Notes: generated by a model from the sequence alone, not told the origin. A DNA stretch of 64,000 nucleotides from Flavobacteriaceae bacterium CP2B (GCA_001683825.1 LXTR01000008.1:62001-126000), one strand, 5' to 3'. Shown: positions 27,950-38,089, counted from the first letter of the stretch. Program-made: numbers and translations.

Positions 27950-30031
27950 ATGTATGGCTATATTCGGTTTTGTAAACAACAGGTTTTGGAAATAAAAGAA
28001 CGGTATTTTGACAGGGACCTGGACTGGCTCGCTTTTAATGAAAGGGTACTTCAGGAAGCGGCGAACAGCACAAACCCCCTATACGAGAGAATTAAATTCC
28101 TGGCCATATTCTCTTCTAACCTCGATGAATTTTTCAGGGTGCGTGTCTCTAAGCTGAGGCAAATCAGGAAGGTTGAAAAATCTGTCAGAAAACCCCTTGC
28201 GCTAAAGCCCAATAAGTTACTGAAACGTATCTTAAAAGAGGTTGACAGTCAGCAGGAGCAGTTTGGGACCATCTATAGGGAGCAGATTCTTCCAGGCCTG
28301 GGCACCAATGGCATTGCCCTGTTGGATTTTGATGATTGCACGGCAATACAAAAAGCACATTTGGTCGATTTATTCCGGGATATGATCCAACCGCGAATAA
28401 CGATCATGGACGGCGATACACTAAATCGGGATAATTTTGAAGACGGCACCCTGTATCTCACCGTCCGGTTTGAAGCGGAAGAGGGCCTGGCCTTTCTATC
28501 TGTCCCTGCTAAGGAATTGGGCAGGTTCCTGTCATTGCCTACAAAACCGGGACGTTATGAGTATATTTTCCTCGAGGATGTCATCAGAGGGTTTGCGCAA
28601 CGTCTATTTTCCCACAGGAAGGTTGTGGCAACTTACAGCATCAAAGTGTCTAGAGACGCGGAACTTTATCTGGAAGACGACTATGAAGGCGACTGGATCC
28701 GGCAGATCTATGATTCGCTGAACAAAAGACAGGATGGGCAACCTACACGGTTGCTGTTTGAGGGTACAATGCCCGGGGAGGTGCAGCATCAGGTACGCAA
28801 ATTATTGGGCATCGGGAAGGTGGACATGGTCAAAGGCGGGGCGCATCACAATTTCAGTGATTTCTTTGCCTTTCCCAACCCGTTGGGCTATCCTTGCCTG
28901 GAATACAAACCTTTACCGCCCCTGACTCACCAGGATTTTGAAAACTGCCCCGATATTTTTGCCTTGCTGTCAGCGGGCGACCGTATCCTGCATTTCCCCT
29001 ACCAGAGTTTTGGGTACCTGGAGCAATGGGTCCGACAAGCGGCCTTTGATGTGGACGTCAGCAGCATCAATATTTCCCTCTATAGGATTGCGAAGGACTC
29101 CGCGCTAACCACAGCACTTTTAAATGCACTGGAGCGCAAAAAGGAAGTCACTATTTTTGTGGAGGCAAAGGCCCGGTTTGACGAGGAGAACAACTTGCTT
29201 TGGGGCAGGACTTTTGAGGAAAAAGGCGCAAAGGTATTTTACAGCTTTCCCAATGTGAAGGTACACTCTAAAATTATGCTCATTGAAAGAAGGGAATCAG
29301 GCCAACCCAGGGGCTACGCCTATATCGGGACGGGAAATTTTAATGCGAATACCTCAAAGATATATTGTGACCATGCCCTTTTTACGGCCAGTGAAAAAAT
29401 TACAGCAGACATAAAGCAGGTATTCAGGGTGCTCAGGAGGGAGGTGGTTGTTCCCAAATTAAAACACCTGCTCGTCTCACCCTACAACAGTCGTTTGTCT
29501 TTTGAGCACTTTATCCAGTATGAGATCGATCAGGCCCTCCGGGGCTTGCCTTCGGGCATTACCGCTAAAATGAACAGCCTGGAAGACAAAAAGATGATCG
29601 ACTGGCTTTATAAGGCGAGTAAAGCAGGGGTTCCCGTACGGCTGTTGGTAAGGGGGTTCTGCTGTTTAAGGCCCCAGGTTCCGGGGCTTAGTGAAAATAT
29701 TGTCGTAACCAGTATCGTAGACCGGTTCCTGGAGCACGGCAGGGTTTTCATCTTCCACAACCAGGGCGATGAAAGAATGTATATGGGCAGTGCCGACTGG
29801 ATGACCCGGAATCTGGATAAGCGTATTGAAGTGCTGGCCCCGGTGTTGGATAAGGAACTATTTGAAGAACTCAGGCAAATGATGAACCTGCAACTCACGG
29901 ATACGGTAAAGGCGAGGATCCGGGACGCGCAGGGAAACAATACCTATGCCATGCCCGGAAAAGGCGAAGCCGTTCGCTCACAATATGCCATTTACGACTA
30001 CCTGCGGGGAAAATCCCTGAGCCATGGTTGA
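27950..30031 (+). CDS. ppk1: polyphosphate kinase 1
   Basis: This enzyme makes inorganic polyphosphate from ATP reversibly and is membrane-associated. The 693-residue protein has the full family order: N domain (YFDRDLDWLAFNERVLQEA, then FSSNLDEFFRVRVSKLRQI), head domain, and two C-terminal catalytic domains related to phospholipase D. The phosphorylated histidine is H439 (VKVHSKIMLIERR, E. coli H435), and the second catalytic histidine is H596 (RFLEHGRVFIF, E. coli H592). The glycine-rich GTGNFNANTSKIYCD is intact. It stands alone between a 2H phosphoesterase and a repeat block. No exopolyphosphatase lies next to it. Confidence 0.95.
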   Translation: MYGYIRFCKQQVLEIKERYFDRDLDWLAFNERVLQEAANSTNPLYERIKFLAIFSSNLDEFFRVRVSKLRQIRKVEKSVRKPLALKPNKLLKRILKEVDSQQEQFGTIYREQILPGLGTNGIALLDFDDCTAIQKAHLVDLFRDMIQPRITIMDGDTLNRDNFEDGTLYLTVRFEAEEGLAFLSVPAKELGRFLSLPTKPGRYEYIFLEDVIRGFAQRLFSHRKVVATYSIKVSRDAELYLEDDYEGDWIRQIYDSLNKRQDGQPTRLLFEGTMPGEVQHQVRKLLGIGKVDMVKGGAHHNFSDFFAFPNPLGYPCLEYKPLPPLTHQDFENCPDIFALLSAGDRILHFPYQSFGYLEQWVRQAAFDVDVSSINISLYRIAKDSALTTALLNALERKKEVTIFVEAKARFDEENNLLWGRTFEEKGAKVFYSFPNVKVHSKIMLIERRESGQPRGYAYIGTGNFNANTSKIYCDHALFTASEKITADIKQVFRVLRREVVVPKLKHLLVSPYNSRLSFEHFIQYEIDQALRGLPSGITAKMNSLEDKKMIDWLYKASKAGVPVRLLVRGFCCLRPQVPGLSENIVVTSIVDRFLEHGRVFIFHNQGDERMYMGSADWMTRNLDKRIEVLAPVLDKELFEELRQMMNLQLTDTVKARIRDAQGNNTYAMPGKGEAVRSQYAIYDYLRGKSLSHG

Positions 30032-30599
30032 TGGTATATGGCCTGGTGATGCGGTGATGCAGTTATGGGATTCTAGAGTTATGGGAATTGGGAATGGGGC
30101 CCTAAACCCCGCCCCGGTTTCAAGTTCGTGCCTGTATGTGCATAAAACTAGCAGGGGGTGCGCAGGTGAAGCCGCGGGTTATGCACTGATGTGGTAACGC
30201 GGTGATCAGGGGGCTCAGGGATGCGGCACGCAGGTGTGGAAAATCAGGGCTTGTGGTGGGGCCACTAAACCCCGCCCCGGGTACAAGGTAGCGGACCCGG
30301 CTGCATAATACAAGCAGGGTGTATGAACGTAATGGGGTGAGGCGGTGATACGTCATAGGGGAAGTTGGACTGTTATTGGTTTTGAAGGAGGGGGCTTCTT
30401 AACCCCGCCCCGGGTTCAAATTAATGCCCGGCATAGAAATATCCTTGCAGGGAATTTTACCGTATAATGGTAATGCCCTGATACCGTGATGTGTTGATGC
30501 CGTGATGTGGTGATGGGTGTGGGATCGGCAACTACAGTGGCGTGCATCCGGAAAAGGAAGCTTCCGGTCCATGGGGACGAATGCACCCCGGGCCATTTT
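30032..30599. repeat. gene-free stretch with three dispersed repeat copies (7-9)
   Basis: Plus-strand copies lie at about 30094-30160, 30256-30322 and 30387-30453. The first two and the filler between them are nearly identical to 12651-12870. The third shares its upstream filler (GGTTTTGAAGG and GGGGGCTTCTTAACCCCGCC) with the copy at 12495. A short degenerate tandem of TGATGNNG units lies at about 30478-30517. Confidence 0.78.
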
Positions 30600-31529
30600 T
30601 TAGAGGAACATCTGCCGCTCGATCATAAAGGTATTCAGGACCCTGGAGAAATTGTCCCGGATATCCACGGGGACATATTTTATACGGTAGCGGGCGCACT
30701 GAAGCTTTAACCCCTCCATAAACCGCCGGAGTTCTGCCTCGTATGCCTCCTTCACCGTATCGGCGTACAGGTCTATATGCTCCCCGGTCTCCACATCCAA
30801 AAAGCGTTTGGGGGTGTTCTCAAAATTAAAGTGCATCTCGGTCTCCGCATCCAAGAGGTGGAAGAGCACTACCTCGTGTTTGTTGTACTTCAGGTGGCGC
30901 AGGGCCTCAAATAACTGCCCCTCATCCGCACCGGCCTGGAACATATCGGTAAACAGGAACACCAGGCTCCGCCGCTTGATCTTTTCCGCGATCTGGTGCA
31001 GGTAGGTATATATTCGGGTCTCCCTGCCGGGCCGTGGGTCCAGGCTCACCTCACTCAGTTTGGACAATAGCATCTGCCGGTGCCTCTCGCTCCCTTTTTC
31101 CGGGGCGTAATAGGTATAGGCATCCGAGAAGACACTCAGGCCTACCGCGTCCCGCTGCTTTTTCAACAGCTGCATCAGGGCGGCTATGGCCAGCACCCCG
31201 AAGCCTATCTTGTTAAGGTGGTCCAGGCTGAGGTTTTTAATCGCGGGGTAATGCATGGAAGCAGAGTTGTCGAGGATCATATGGCACCGCAGGTTGGTCT
31301 CCTCCTCGTAGCGTTTGGTGTAGAGCTTGTCGGTCTTGGCGTACAACTTCCAGTCGATATGCTTGGTGCTCTCCCCGGTGTTGTAGATCTTGTGCTCGGC
31401 AAATTCTGCCGAGAAGCCGTGGAAAGGGCTTTTGTGGATGCCACTGATAAAGCCTTCGACAATCTGGTTGGCCAAAAGTTCCAGGTTCTGGAACAGGGAG
31501 GCGTTGTGAAGTTCTGTGCGGAGGTCCAT
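30600..31529 (-). CDS. DUF58 (von Willebrand A-like) protein
   Basis: The 309-residue cytoplasmic protein carries the DUF58 signature: an N-terminal GFSAEFAEHKIYNTGESTKH and IDWKLYAKTDKLYTKRYEEE, followed by a vWA-like domain with the MIDAS-type motif DNSASMHY. In bacteria these proteins are usually encoded next to a MoxR AAA+ ATPase and batA/batB genes, where they seem to help assemble or activate envelope or metal-containing proteins. No moxR is found here. The ATPase is elsewhere, so this is an isolated member. It is separated from trxA by a terminator. Confidence 0.85.
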   Translation of the reverse strand: MDLRTELHNASLFQNLELLANQIVEGFISGIHKSPFHGFSAEFAEHKIYNTGESTKHIDWKLYAKTDKLYTKRYEEETNLRCHMILDNSASMHYPAIKNLSLDHLNKIGFGVLAIAALMQLLKKQRDAVGLSVFSDAYTYYAPEKGSERHRQMLLSKLSEVSLDPRPGRETRIYTYLHQIAEKIKRRSLVFLFTDMFQAGADEGQLFEALRHLKYNKHEVVLFHLLDAETEMHFNFENTPKRFLDVETGEHIDLYADTVKEAYEAELRRFMEGLKLQCARYRIKYVPVDIRDNFSRVLNTFMIERQMFL

Positions 31530-31610
31530 GGTGCGAAGATACGGAACTTATCCGATGGTGGCCGATGGGGGAGGGCCTGATTGGCCCCATGGCCAATCTG
31601 TGGAAGGCAC

Positions 31611-31641
31611 AAAAAAAAATCCCGGGAGACCCCGGGATTTT
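31611..31641 (-). terminator. bidirectional terminator after trxA
   Basis: AAAAAATCCCGGG and CCCGGGATTTT form a nine-pair stem with a short loop (AGAC). The A run on the plus strand gives a T run for leftward transcripts from trxA. Confidence 0.85.
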
Positions 31642-31670
31642 CATACTACTGACTTACTATCATTTAGGTA

Positions 31671-31988
31671 TTAGAGAACCGCGTCAATGGCATCGGTATA
31701 CACCTTCTTGGGGGAAACCCCTACCTGCCGGGTTACGATCTCGCCATCTTTGAAAACCAATACGGTAGGGATGTTGCGCACACCAAACTTGGCAGCGTAT
31801 TCCTGGTTTGCATCCACGTCTACTTTGCCTACCACCGCTTTGCCTTCGTATTCCTTGCTTACTTCATCGATGATCGGACCTACCATTCGGCAGGGGCCAC
31901 ACCAGGCAGCCCAAAAGTCTACAACTACGGGTTTATCGTTTTTAAGCACTACTTCGTCAAAAGTAGCGTCTGTTATTTCTAAGGCCAT
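31671..31988 (-). CDS. trxA: thioredoxin
   Basis: The 105-residue protein is a normal-sized thioredoxin with active site W-C30-G-P-C33 (DFWAAWCGPCRM), the cis-proline region (NIPTVLVFKDG) and the buried Asp (VVVDF). It is a cytoplasmic disulfide reductase that would be recharged by thioredoxin reductase, which is not in the window. It forms a single-gene unit with its own terminator, downstream of dnaE on the same strand with a gap of about 150 bases. Confidence 0.95.
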   Translation of the reverse strand: MALEITDATFDEVVLKNDKPVVVDFWAAWCGPCRMVGPIIDEVSKEYEGKAVVGKVDVDANQEYAAKFGVRNIPTVLVFKDGEIVTRQVGVSPKKVYTDAIDAVL

Positions 31989-32134
31989 ATTGTTTGTTTT
32001 TATAATTACGCAAAGTTAGTCATTTCTATTGCCTTTTCATTACATAGGCCGTATACGTTTTGCCTATGTCGCCATTGGGAAGCCTTATCCCGTTATTTAT
32101 CCGGTTACGCCGCCCGCAAAAAACCCATACCACG

Positions 32135-35100
32135 TCAGTTCAGTTTGTAATGTACATCCCGGGCCTCAAGCAGGGAAAGCAATTCGCTGCTGATCTCCAC
32201 CTTGCGTTTCCTGCTGATGAGGTTGACCTTGATCGCCTGGTCCATTTCATACACTATAAAGTGCAGGGGGTGGTTTCCCTTAAAGGAGACCAGGGTGTCT
32301 TTGAGCTCCGTGATATGCTGTGGCCCCAGGCGGGCGATATCCAGTTTGATGGTCAGTTTTTTGGCAAATTGGGACATGGCCTCCTGTAGCAGCATAAAGT
32401 GGTTGAACTGCAGGCGGGGTTCCCCGGTTTTTCCCGTTTCCCGGTTGGTCCACCCCTCCCGCACCAGCACCTTGCAATAGACAAAGGAATTGATCATCAG
32501 GAAGTGCCGGAATTTCAGGTACTCTTCCCCGAAGATGCGGAATTCGAAAGAATCCGTGTAATCCTCCACCGTAAAGAGCCCCCAGCCTTTCCCGTTTTTG
32601 GAAACCCGGTGCTGAACATCGGTGATCACCCCGGCAAATGACAATTCCCGGTTTAAATAATCCCCTGGGGAATGAAAACAGGAAACACTGGCATTGCAAA
32701 AGGCGTTGATCTCTATCTTGAAATCGTCCAGCGGGTGGCCCGAGATATAGATACCCACCACCTCTTTTTCTTTTCGTAATTTTTCCATGGTGCCCCACTC
32801 CTCACAGGGGGGCACCACCGGTTCCGGGATCTGCACTTCGCTGGCGGCCCCAAAGAGGCTTACCTGGGAAGAATTGGCACTTTCCTGGGCCCGGGCCCCG
32901 TATTTGATCACTTTTTCCAGGAAGGTTTGCCCATCTGCCTCGGCATGGAAGTACTGTGCCCTGTGGGTGTCTCCAAAAGAATCAAAGCCTCCGGCCAGGG
33001 CCAGGTTTTCAAATGATTTTTTATTGGCAGCCCGCAGGTCTATGCGCTTTGCCAGGTCGAATACCGAAGCATAGGCCCCGTCTTTTTTGCGGTTTTCCAC
33101 GATGGTCTCAACGGCCGACCGGCCCACCCCTTTGATGGCACCCATGCCAAACCGGATCGCATTTTGCTGGTTCACCGCGAACTTATAGTAGGATTCGTTC
33201 ACGTCGGGGCCCAGTACTTCGAGCCCCATCCGCTTGCATTCCTCCATAAAGAACGTCACCTGCTTGATATCGTTCATGTTGTTCGAAAGCACCGCCGCCA
33301 TATACTCGGCCGGGTAGTGGGCCTTCAGGTAGGCGGTCTGGTAGGCGATATAGGCGTAGCAGGTAGAATGGCTCTTGTTGAAGGCATAAGAGGCAAAGGC
33401 CTCCCAGTCTTTCCAGATCTTTTCCAGGATGTCCCTGGAATGCCCGTTCTTCTCGCCCCCGTCCAGGAATTTGGGTTTGAGCTTCTGCAGCAGGGCAAAG
33501 ATCTTTTTCCCCATGGCTTTCCGCAATACATCGGCCTCGCCTTTGGAAAAGCCTGCCAGTTTTTGCGAAAGCAACATCACCTGCTCCTGGTAGACCGTGA
33601 TGCCGTAGGTTTCCATCAGGTATTCCTCCATTTCGGGCAGGTCGTAACGGATCTCCTCCTGCCCGTGTTTACGAGCGATAAAGCTGGGGATATATTCCAT
33701 GGGCCCCGGCCGGTACAGGGCGTTCATGGCAATAAGGTCGTCAAAGACCGTGGGCTTCAGGTCCTTCAAATGCTTCTGCATCCCCACCGATTCGTATTGG
33801 AAGATCCCCACCGTATCCCCGCGCTGGAAAAGTTCGTAGGTCTTTTCATCATCCAGTGGAAAGTCGTCCGGCACCAGGTCTACCCCATGCCTGGCCTTGA
33901 CTATTTTGACGGTATCTTTGATCAGGGTAAGGGTTTTCAGGCCCAGGAAGTCCATCTTCAGCAAACCGGCGCTCTCCACCACCGCGTTGTCAAACTGGGT
34001 CACGTACAAGTCGGAATCCTTGGCCGTGGCCACGGGCACAAAATTGGTGATGTCGTCCGGGGTGATGATAACCCCGCAGGCGTGTATCCCTGTATTCCGA
34101 AGCGAACCTTCCAGCACCCTGGCCATATTGACCGTTTGTGCCTCCAGGTCGTCCCCCTCTGAAATATTCAGCAGTTCGTTTACTTTTTGCAGGTCGTCGG
34201 CCCGCATTTTCTTTCGTAATTCGCTTTCGGGAATGCCAAAGATCTTCCCGAGTTTGGTCATGTTCGGGATGAGTTTGGCGATACGGTCGGCATCGCCCAG
34301 GGGCAGGTCCAGTACCCTGGCCGTGTCCCTGATGGAAGACTTGGCAGCCATGGTGCCGTAGGTAATGATCTGTGCCACCTGGTTGGACCCGTATTTGCCA
34401 ATGACATATTCCATGACCTTGGCACGCCCTTCGTCATCAAAGTCGATGTCGATATCAGGCATAGAGACCCGGTCCGGGTTGAGGAAACGCTCAAACAGCA
34501 GGTCGTATTTCAAGGGGTCGATGTTGGTGATGCCCAGGCAATAGGCGACCACCGAGCCTGCGGCAGACCCCCTTCCCGGGCCTACCGATACCCCCATATT
34601 GCGGGCTTCCCTGATGAAGTCCTCTACAATAAGGAAATATCCGGGATAGCCCGAATTGGCAATAGTTTGCAGCTCAAAGTCGATACGTTCCCTGATTTCG
34701 TCGGTAAGTTCGCCATAACGGTTAGCGGCACCCTTGTAGGTGATGTGCCTGAGGTAGGCATTTTCGCCCCTTTTCCCCCCATCCTGTACATCTTCGGCCA
34801 CCTTATAGGCCTCGGGGATCTCAAAGGCGGGGAGCAATACATCACGCGCCAACTCGTAGGGTTCTATTTTTTGGAGGATCTCCCCTATGCTCAGGATAGA
34901 TTCTGGAAGGTCCTTAAATAGGTCCTTCATGGCGGCGGCCGACTTAAAGTAGTATTCCTGGTTGGGCAAGCCGTAACGGTAACCGCGCCCCCGTCCGATA
35001 GGGGTGCCTTTTTTTTCGCCTTCCTTGACGCAGAGCAGGATGTCGTGGGCCTCGGCATCCTCTTTGGCCATATAGTAGGTGTTATTGGTGGCCACAAGGG

Positions 35101-36520
35101 GGACGCCGTGTTTCCTTGCCAGGGCCACCAGGACCTGGTTAGCCCGGTCTTCATCTTCCTGCCCGTGCCGCATGATCTCTACATAGAGGTCCTCCCCGAA
35201 AACCGATTTCCACCAAAGCAGGGCTTCCTCGGCCTGGATTTCACCCAGGTTCAGGATCTTGGAGGGCACCTCCCCATAGAGGTTGCCCGTCAGCACAATG
35301 ATATCGTCCTTGTAGCGTGCCACGACCTCCTTATCAATCCTGGGCACGTAATAAAAGCCATCCGTATAGGCGATGGAAGACATTTTGGCCAGGTTGTGGT
35401 AGCCTTTTTTGTTCTTGGCCAGCAGGACTACCTGGTACCCATAGTCCTTGACATTCTTGTCCTTGTGGTTATCGCAGACAAAGAATTCGCAGCCCACGAT
35501 GGGCAGGAGTTCCTGCGGGGGTTGGGCATCGGCCCCGTCCCCCTCAGTTTCCGATTTCTCCTTAAGGGCCTTGTTGTGCGCATGGACCTCCCGTACAAAA
35601 TGAAAGGCCCCCATCATGTTGGCATGGTCGGTTATGGCCACCGCCGGCATGCCCTCTTCCGCCGCGGAACGCACCAGGTCCCGGATCTTAATGGTTGACT
35701 GTAGTACCGAGAACTGAGAATGGTTATGCAGGTGCGCAAATGGGGCGTCTTCCAGGGTTTTGATGTTCTCCCGGATCTCCTCCCGGGAGATCTCTTCCTT
35801 TTGGTGGGTCCCCAATGCCTTCGCGAGTTTTGCGGAGGCCTCCCTGAGGTTGGTATGGGATAATCCTGCAGGGGTTATTTTTTCGGGGTTCGCCCGAAGA
35901 AAGGCCTCAAAATAATCCGGGGGTGCCTGCAATTCCTGCTGGTTGTATTGCCTGGTGCGGATAAGCTCCAGGAAACAACGGGCGGTCGCTTCCACATCGG
36001 CGGTCGCATTGTGGGCTTCTTCAAAAGGGACCCCAAACAAATATTCGTGCAGCTCTGTAAGGGTGGGCAATTTAAATTTCCCTCCCCGTCCTCCCGGGAT
36101 ACGGCAAAGTTCCGCGGTTTTTTCGGTGCAGGTATCCAGCACGGGGAAGGCCGGCAGGGGGTTTTCCTGTGCCACGCGGTGGAACTCGGCCCCCATGATG
36201 TTGATGTCGAACCCCAGGTTCTGGCCGACAATGAACTTGGCCTTGGAAAGCGCTTCCCTGAAATGTTCCAGGACCGTCTCCAGGGGCACCCCTTCTTCCC
36301 TGGCCAGGGCCGTGGAAATACCGTGGATTTGTTCGGCGTCATAAGGGATGTCAAAGCCATCGGGCTGCACCAGGTAATCCTGCTGGTCCAACAGCCCCCC
36401 CATGGGGTCGTGCAACTGCCAGGCAATCTGCACACAACGGGGCCAGTTGTCTGTGTCGGTAACCGGGGCATCCCATCGTTTGGGCAATCCGGTGGTCTCG
36501 GTATCGAATATCAGGTACAT
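32135..36520 (-). CDS. dnaE: DNA polymerase III alpha subunit with an N-terminal proofreading exonuclease domain
   Basis: This is the replicative polymerase, 1461 residues, much longer than E. coli DnaE (1160) because it begins with a DnaQ-like DEDDh exonuclease: D7/E9 (IFDTETTGL), NLGFDINIM, and a His-Asp pair in HNATADVEA near residue 165. A PHP domain follows from about residue 255 (FAHLHNHSQFSVL). The polymerase domain holds the catalytic aspartates in MPDIDIDFDDEGR (about 688), and the C-terminus has an OB-like domain (ELSFAGVITDVQHRVSKNGK). Alpha and epsilon functions thus sit in one chain, as in related flavobacteria. All catalytic motifs look intact. Confidence 0.95.
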   Translation of the reverse strand: MYLIFDTETTGLPKRWDAPVTDTDNWPRCVQIAWQLHDPMGGLLDQQDYLVQPDGFDIPYDAEQIHGISTALAREEGVPLETVLEHFREALSKAKFIVGQNLGFDINIMGAEFHRVAQENPLPAFPVLDTCTEKTAELCRIPGGRGGKFKLPTLTELHEYLFGVPFEEAHNATADVEATARCFLELIRTRQYNQQELQAPPDYFEAFLRANPEKITPAGLSHTNLREASAKLAKALGTHQKEEISREEIRENIKTLEDAPFAHLHNHSQFSVLQSTIKIRDLVRSAAEEGMPAVAITDHANMMGAFHFVREVHAHNKALKEKSETEGDGADAQPPQELLPIVGCEFFVCDNHKDKNVKDYGYQVVLLAKNKKGYHNLAKMSSIAYTDGFYYVPRIDKEVVARYKDDIIVLTGNLYGEVPSKILNLGEIQAEEALLWWKSVFGEDLYVEIMRHGQEDEDRANQVLVALARKHGVPLVATNNTYYMAKEDAEAHDILLCVKEGEKKGTPIGRGRGYRYGLPNQEYYFKSAAAMKDLFKDLPESILSIGEILQKIEPYELARDVLLPAFEIPEAYKVAEDVQDGGKRGENAYLRHITYKGAANRYGELTDEIRERIDFELQTIANSGYPGYFLIVEDFIREARNMGVSVGPGRGSAAGSVVAYCLGITNIDPLKYDLLFERFLNPDRVSMPDIDIDFDDEGRAKVMEYVIGKYGSNQVAQIITYGTMAAKSSIRDTARVLDLPLGDADRIAKLIPNMTKLGKIFGIPESELRKKMRADDLQKVNELLNISEGDDLEAQTVNMARVLEGSLRNTGIHACGVIITPDDITNFVPVATAKDSDLYVTQFDNAVVESAGLLKMDFLGLKTLTLIKDTVKIVKARHGVDLVPDDFPLDDEKTYELFQRGDTVGIFQYESVGMQKHLKDLKPTVFDDLIAMNALYRPGPMEYIPSFIARKHGQEEIRYDLPEMEEYLMETYGITVYQEQVMLLSQKLAGFSKGEADVLRKAMGKKIFALLQKLKPKFLDGGEKNGHSRDILEKIWKDWEAFASYAFNKSHSTCYAYIAYQTAYLKAHYPAEYMAAVLSNNMNDIKQVTFFMEECKRMGLEVLGPDVNESYYKFAVNQQNAIRFGMGAIKGVGRSAVETIVENRKKDGAYASVFDLAKRIDLRAANKKSFENLALAGGFDSFGDTHRAQYFHAEADGQTFLEKVIKYGARAQESANSSQVSLFGAASEVQIPEPVVPPCEEWGTMEKLRKEKEVVGIYISGHPLDDFKIEINAFCNASVSCFHSPGDYLNRELSFAGVITDVQHRVSKNGKGWGLFTVEDYTDSFEFRIFGEEYLKFRHFLMINSFVYCKVLVREGWTNRETGKTGEPRLQFNHFMLLQEAMSQFAKKLTIKLDIARLGPQHITELKDTLVSFKGNHPLHFIVYEMDQAIKVNLISRKRKVEISSELLSLLEARDVHYKLN

Positions 36521-36682
36521 AGGGCGAAGTATCTGGGGTGGTTTTCAGCCTATAAAAATAGCCAAATGGATGGGTAACTGAAAGGGTAGTTTTTAGGAGT
36601 TATCAACGAACCCCGTAGCCGCAACCACCCCGGGGTTGCACTACAGGGTCCTTTAGTAATGACAGAAGTTGTTTACTATTTA

Positions 36683-37138
36683 TCAGGAGACCAGTTCTTC
36701 ATAGACCCTGGCGGTATTCAAGGCCGCCTGTATGGCATCCCGCTGCTTGCTGAGCAGGTTCCGGGTAGACGGGGGCAGTGTCAGTTCTTTATCGCCCAGG
36801 ATATCATTGTAGGCCTCCAGGCTTTCTTTTTCGCCCCGTTCCACTTCTTCCAGGATGCGCTCCGTTTCGTTCCCGCTAAGGGTGGTGGCCAGGTTCATCC
36901 AGGTCCTGTGGAGTGCCCCTTTGGTGCTGCCTCCTTTATCGGGCAGTTGCCCGTAATCTTCAATTTCGGCCTTTAGGGCTTGCCCGAAATCGAATCGCTG
37001 CTGCACCTTGTCATTCAGAAAACGGTGTACGGCCGGAACGGTGACTTTTTCCGCCGCAAGTTTATACCCGCTTTCCGCATCATAGGTTTTTTCTAGCAAG
37101 TCATTTAATTTTTGCGATATTTTTTCCGAATACGTCAT
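36683..37138 (-). CDS. PA2169-type four-helix-bundle protein (DUF2383)
   Basis: The 151-residue all-helical protein matches the PA2169/DUF2383 family: SQKLNDLLEKTYDAESGYKL, then LHRTWMNLATTLSGNETERILEEVERGEKESL with the pattern E-x2-RGE found in ferritin-like bundles. Members are stress-related soluble proteins of unknown function. It is a single gene on the minus strand between dnaE and the divergent rpsP operon. Confidence 0.82.
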   Translation of the reverse strand: MTYSEKISQKLNDLLEKTYDAESGYKLAAEKVTVPAVHRFLNDKVQQRFDFGQALKAEIEDYGQLPDKGGSTKGALHRTWMNLATTLSGNETERILEEVERGEKESLEAYNDILGDKELTLPPSTRNLLSKQRDAIQAALNTARVYEELVS

Positions 37139-37467
37139 ATGTCAGTAGATTTTTGGTGTTCCCATAGGGGTCGGCGACTTTCGCCGGCCATTTTTTTTAA
37201 ACTAAGAGAATATCTCCCAATCACAAGGAAAATAGCGGCTTTAGCCAGATTTTAACGCCTTTTATTAACAAGTGTTAAAGGAGGGCGTGGGGGCCGTGCA
37301 AAATTCTTTTAATTTCCTTAGGATCACTTGGGATAGATGATGTATATTTGCATCCGCTTTTACCCACCCCATCGGGGGAAAGTATAGGCCAAAACGCCCC
37401 CGGGGACGATACAGGGGCAAAAAAGAATTAATAACGAGGGTCGGGCACCCTGCAAAATTAATGTGAT
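37139..37467 (+). promoter_or_regulatory. rpsP upstream region with -7 element
   Basis: No gene is present. A clear TATATTTG -7 element lies at 37343-37350, about 118 bases before rpsP, but no TTG at the standard 19-base distance was found. The predicted leader contains a G+C-rich stem (GCCCCC with GGGGGC-like arms at about 37396-37420), which could be a control structure for ribosomal-protein synthesis. That is only a suggestion. Confidence 0.5.
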
Positions 37468-38076
37468 ATGCCAGTAAGAATCAGACTTCAACGACACGGT
37501 AAAAAAGGAAAACCCTTTTATTGGGTAGTAGCCGCCGATTCCCGCTCAAAACGGGACGGGAAATTCCTGGAAAAACTGGGGACCTACAATCCCAACACCA
37601 ACCCAGCCACAATCGACATCAATGTGGACCATTCCGTTAAATGGTTGCAAAACGGGGCCCAGCCCTCTGAAACCGCCAAACGGATCCTTTCTTATAAAGG
37701 GGTATTGTTAAAACACCACCTGTTGGTGGGGATGCGGAAAGGTGCGCTGACCGAAGAGCAGGTTGAAGCCAAATTCAACGAATGGCTCGAGAGCAAGCAA
37801 CAGATCATCAGCAAAAAAACCGAAGGCCTGGACAAGGAGAAGGCCGAAGCCAGGGCCAAGGCACTGGAAGCTGAGAAAGAGGTAGCCGAAAAACGCGCCC
37901 AGGCTGCAATAGAAGCCGAGGCCCCTGTGGAAGAAGAAGCTGCCGAAGAGGCCGCTGCTCCGGTTGCGGAAGCGGAAACCGCTGCCGGGGAGGCTGCAGA
38001 AGCCCCTCAGGAAGAAGCTCCAGCCGCTGATGAGGCGGAAGCGAAAAAGGCCGATGCTGCCGGGGAAAAAGAGTAA
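37468..38076 (+). CDS. rpsP: 30S ribosomal protein S16 with a long acidic tail
   Basis: The first 80 residues are an ordinary S16 (MPVRIRLQRHGKKGKPFYWV, KFLEKLGTYNPNTNP). The protein is 202 residues, about twice the E. coli size, because it continues with a helical and then Ala/Glu-rich tail of about 90 residues (AEAPVEEEAAEEAAAPVAEA). Such tails are usual in Bacteroidota S16 and their role is not known to me. It is followed 13 bases later by rimM, the standard rpsP-rimM order of ribosome biogenesis. Confidence 0.95.
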   Translation: MPVRIRLQRHGKKGKPFYWVVAADSRSKRDGKFLEKLGTYNPNTNPATIDINVDHSVKWLQNGAQPSETAKRILSYKGVLLKHHLLVGMRKGALTEEQVEAKFNEWLESKQQIISKKTEGLDKEKAEARAKALEAEKEVAEKRAQAAIEAEAPVEEEAAEEAAAPVAEAETAAGEAAEAPQEEAPAADEAEAKKADAAGEKE

Positions 38077-38089
38077 TCATTCCTGATAC

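Noticed and set aside
33164-34162. Long antisense frame inside dnaE (also 49572-51062 inside trehalase, 4648-5517 inside the kinase, 41552-42127 inside the dehydrogenase)
   Set aside because: Frames opposite well-identified genes in a G+C-rich genome stay open because of codon bias. Their translations are low in order and have no recognisable motifs.
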